Source: Steroidobacter sp. (GTDB taxonomy: Bacteria; Pseudomonadota; Gammaproteobacteria; Steroidobacterales; Steroidobacteraceae). From it: a stretch of DNA of 33,854 bases. The notes under the pieces were generated by a model that did no database searches, was not told the origin of the DNA, and saw only the letters and a program-made list of their open reading frames with translations. Positions within the stretch are counted from its first letter, which is position 1; each line of letters begins with the position of its first letter. Made by a program: the position numbers and the translations under genes. Where the stretch lies: contig NZ_JAEUPY010000382.1 in NCBI RefSeq assembly GCF_016790065.1, forward strand, positions 1 to 33,854. The letters run 5' to 3'. Positions 31,719 through 33,854 of this stretch are shown here, piece by piece.

Positions 31719-33368
31719 TCAGAAGGATCCGATGACATCGAGCATGGCCACGTCCACATTGACCGGCACCGAGTCGATGGAATCGGTGCTCAGGTAACGC
31801 AGCGCCACCGAGGTGCGATTACGGAACCACCATTCGGCGCGTAGCACGTAACCTTTGGCATCGGTGCCGCCGAGATTGAAGTCGGAGTCAGTGAAGGCAT
31901 CGACAACAGCGTCGCGCTCGAGATGTTTGTAAGCGAGGTAAGCGCGCCAGTTGCCACGCTTGCCCACATCAGCGGTGCCGAAGCCGAGTTCGGCTGAATA
32001 GCCGGTCGTACGCTCGCGGCCATCAGTCGTGCGCGCGCCGAGCGCCAGAACTTGCTGCTCGTCGTAACCGAGATTGCGCACGTAGTCGGCGGTCAAGGAA
32101 AGCTTGTAGCCGCCCAACGGCAACTCGAGCATGGCGGTCGCATTGGCCAGCTGATATTCGGCAGCCAACGCAAACAGATAAGTGTTCGGATCTAGGTCGT
32201 TACGGATGTCGAACAGCGTATTGCCCTTCTGCATGAACTTCTGCGCGGTGTAGTCGAACAGCTCGCTGTCGAGCACCGGATTGCGCACACCGTTGATGTG
32301 ATCGAAGTAGTAGTACGCCGCTGCGAGCTTGACGCGCGCACGGTCAGCCCATGACCAATCCATGCCCAGCTGGCCGCCGTACAGCCACTTGTCGTTCGAA
32401 CTCAGCTCGATTTCCTGCAGCGGGAAAGCACCCAACGTGAGGAAGGCATTGCTTGGCGACGAACCGAAACCCAGGCGCCAAGTGCTGGCCAAACCGTCGA
32501 AGTTCAGATCGGGGTCCCAGACCAGATCTGTGGACACGAACGGATTCGGGTTACGACCGGCCAGCACCGTCATCCACGGCAACGACGCGTCGCCGGCATC
32601 GAAACGCAAGTAGGCTTGATCGATGGCAATCTCGAACCGACCGCCGCCCTGTCCCAAGGTTTGATTGGTAGACACCGGGTCGCCGGAATTTCCTGAAGCC
32701 AAACGCACGACTGCGCTGACGCCGTCGCTGACCTGTGCTTCCAATCCAGCTCGCAATCGAATGCGTGCCCGCAAGCGATCCGGCGTGACGTGACGATAGA
32801 TGCCTTCGTCATTGACCGAAATGCCGCCGGCTTCATTGATGGCTTGGAAGTCGAACAAACAGCGATCCGGCCCGAGCGCCTGGCAATCCGCCGGCACATT
32901 CGGCATGTCCTGATCGTCTCGCTGTGTACGCACGCGCAGATCGCCGAACAAGCGGATGCCGTCGAGCCACTCAGGCAGCGCAGCCGGCACGCCCCATTTC
33001 TCTTCCTTGGCTTGCGCAATGACTTCCTTGGTCACTTCCGGCTTCAACTCCGCTCGGATTTGCTTGCTGATTTCGTCGCGCACGATCTGCGGCACGTGAG
33101 TCACGCGCACAGCGTCCTTCTCCAAGGCATCCACGTCGGCCTTGGCTTTGGCATCGGCCGCAGCCTTCGATTGCGCATCGGCCACCATCGCTTGGGCCTG
33201 GTCCTGCGTAATCACGCCACGCTTCACCAACCCGTCGAGCAGGTTGATGACGGTGTTACGCAGCTCTTGCAGCGACTGGGCTTCGTTGGTCTGCGCCAGC
33301 GCGGTGTTGTGAGCAGCGCAGGCCAGCACAGTGGCAACGATCACGCGCAAAGCAGTTCTATTCCGCAT
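31719..33368 (-). CDS. Putative porin with N-terminal coiled-coil region
   Basis: 549 residues. The signal peptide cleaves near ALA-QTN. Residues about 30-125 are helical and Lys/Ala/Gln-rich (LVKRGVITQDQAQAMVADA and an alanine-lysine run), a periplasmic stalk found in this porin type. From about 130 the sequence is beta-barrel: GIRLFGDLRVRTQRDDQD, RLRARIRLRAGLEAQVSDGVSA, then repeated amphipathic strands, ending with the C-terminal aromatic IGSF. It resembles the putative porins often found with TonB-ExbBD and TPR genes. It should form an outer-membrane channel. It begins 57 bp after the TonB-like stop and is followed 24 bp later by the coiled-coil gene. Confidence 0.88.
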   Translation of the reverse strand: MRNRTALRVIVATVLACAAHNTALAQTNEAQSLQELRNTVINLLDGLVKRGVITQDQAQAMVADAQSKAAADAKAKADVDALEKDAVRVTHVPQIVRDEISKQIRAELKPEVTKEVIAQAKEEKWGVPAALPEWLDGIRLFGDLRVRTQRDDQDMPNVPADCQALGPDRCLFDFQAINEAGGISVNDEGIYRHVTPDRLRARIRLRAGLEAQVSDGVSAVVRLASGNSGDPVSTNQTLGQGGGRFEIAIDQAYLRFDAGDASLPWMTVLAGRNPNPFVSTDLVWDPDLNFDGLASTWRLGFGSSPSNAFLTLGAFPLQEIELSSNDKWLYGGQLGMDWSWADRARVKLAAAYYYFDHINGVRNPVLDSELFDYTAQKFMQKGNTLFDIRNDLDPNTYLFALAAEYQLANATAMLELPLGGYKLSLTADYVRNLGYDEQQVLALGARTTDGRERTTGYSAELGFGTADVGKRGNWRAYLAYKHLERDAVVDAFTDSDFNLGGTDAKGYVLRAEWWFRNRTSVALRYLSTDSIDSVPVNVDVAMLDVIGSF

Positions 33369-33425
33369 TCCAATTCTCTGTCTGATCTTCAGTCTGATGG
33401 AGGGACCCAGGTTCGATTCACAAAC

Positions 33426-33854
33426 TCATCGCGAGGTAACTCGCACGGTCGCCAACGCCGGCACCTCGATGGGCCGACTTTGTCCGATGCTGCAGCCCTG
33501 CCTGCCACGAATCGCCGCGTCGACCTCGACGTTGCCGGTGCTGCCGAGCAGATCGAGGACGCGCATGCTGCCGTCCGTGTCGACGCGCACTTTCACGTCG
33601 ACTTTGTAATTGCCTCGTCGCACCGTCTGGTCTTCGGAAAAGCAACCTTCCAAACTTTTCGCCACCAGGTCCGTGTACCAACGAAACGGCGCTGTGCCCG
33701 TGCCGACCAGATCGCGCCCGCCTTTGCGTGCAGCGAGCCCGAAGCCGTCGCTACCCGCGGCACCGTCTGCATCCAACCCGAGCTGCTCGGCCGGCGATGC
33801 TTCGTCCGGCGCCTGTTCCGGTTCCTGTTGCTCGAGCGGCTCTTCGATCTTTTC
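33426..33854 (-). CDS. TonB-like protein, C-terminal part (N-terminus beyond window)
   Basis: The frame stays open from the window edge to TGA at 33426, giving 142 codons. The edge-proximal part is a Pro/Glu/Gln-rich linker (EEPLEQQEPEQAPDEASPAE), as in TonB. The C-terminal 85 residues are TonB-C-like: FRWYTDLVAKSLEGCF, KVDVKVRVDTDGSMRVLDLLG and NVEVDAAIRG. Role: passing proton-motive energy to outer-membrane partners, or a TonB-like structural role. The N-terminal anchor is not visible, so energising function is inferred. It is the first visible gene of the porin/coiled-coil/PrsT/DsbC operon. Confidence 0.85.
   Translation of the reverse strand, partial: EKIEEPLEQQEPEQAPDEASPAEQLGLDADGAAGSDGFGLAARKGGRDLVGTGTAPFRWYTDLVAKSLEGCFSEDQTVRRGNYKVDVKVRVDTDGSMRVLDLLGSTGNVEVDAAIRGRQGCSIGQSRPIEVPALATVRVTSR

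Noticed and set aside
1-33854. CRISPR array, insertion sequence, attachment site or tRNA
   Set aside because: No spaced direct repeats, transposase motifs, integrase or cloverleaf sequence were seen. The repeated VPLPA-coding DNA is explained by conserved protein sequence.

Overview
The window looks like a stretch of gammaproteobacterial chromosome, GC-rich and with strong G/C third-position bias. The VPLPA-type sorting signals, the DsbC and TonB homologues and the TPR lipoproteins would fit a Steroidobacter/Nevskiales-type soil or freshwater bacterium. That placement is inference; the sequence contains no rRNA or marker gene to settle it. I see no tRNA, rRNA, CRISPR array, insertion sequence or phage gene.

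Region 1 (21718 down to 1, minus strand) is one long, tightly packed exopolysaccharide operon. Its reading order is: ribbon-helix-helix regulator, VPLPA-CTERM protein, Wza-like export protein, outer-membrane beta-barrel, Wzz-like chain-length regulator, BY-kinase, three GT4 glycosyltransferases, a GH123-like secreted hydrolase, Wzx flippase, another GT4, Wzy-like polymerase, WcaF-like acetyltransferase, methyltransferase, GT2, exosortase fused to EpsI (XrtD type), WecA/MraY-type initiating phosphosugar transferase with a membrane extension, and a PrsT-type TPR lipoprotein cut by the window edge. Many junctions are ATGA/GTGA/TGATG overlaps or gaps below 12 bp. The logic is a Wzx/Wzy pathway: WecA-type start on undecaprenyl phosphate, GT extension, acetyl/methyl decoration, flipping, polymerisation under Wzz/kinase control, and export through the Wza-like protein and barrel. 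The exosortase and its substrate sit inside the same transcription unit.

Region 2 (about 21.9-27.7 kb) is a surface-protein island. It has four more VPLPA-CTERM genes, two on each strand, with different ectodomains: DUF4114-like, lamin-tail, SdiA-regulated-like and unknown. It also has a Cys-rich secreted protein resembling a phosphate-type substrate-binding protein, and a small helical ORF. With the operon-borne one this makes five exosortase substrates in 7 kb. Several hairpins and terminators separate the units.

Region 3 (33854 down to 27915, minus strand) is a second operon: a TonB-like protein (N-terminus off the edge), a putative porin, a periplasmic coiled-coil protein, a second PrsT paralogue and a DsbC-like disulfide isomerase. 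The two PrsT paralogues, one at each end of the window, link the envelope operon to the exosortase/EPS operon.
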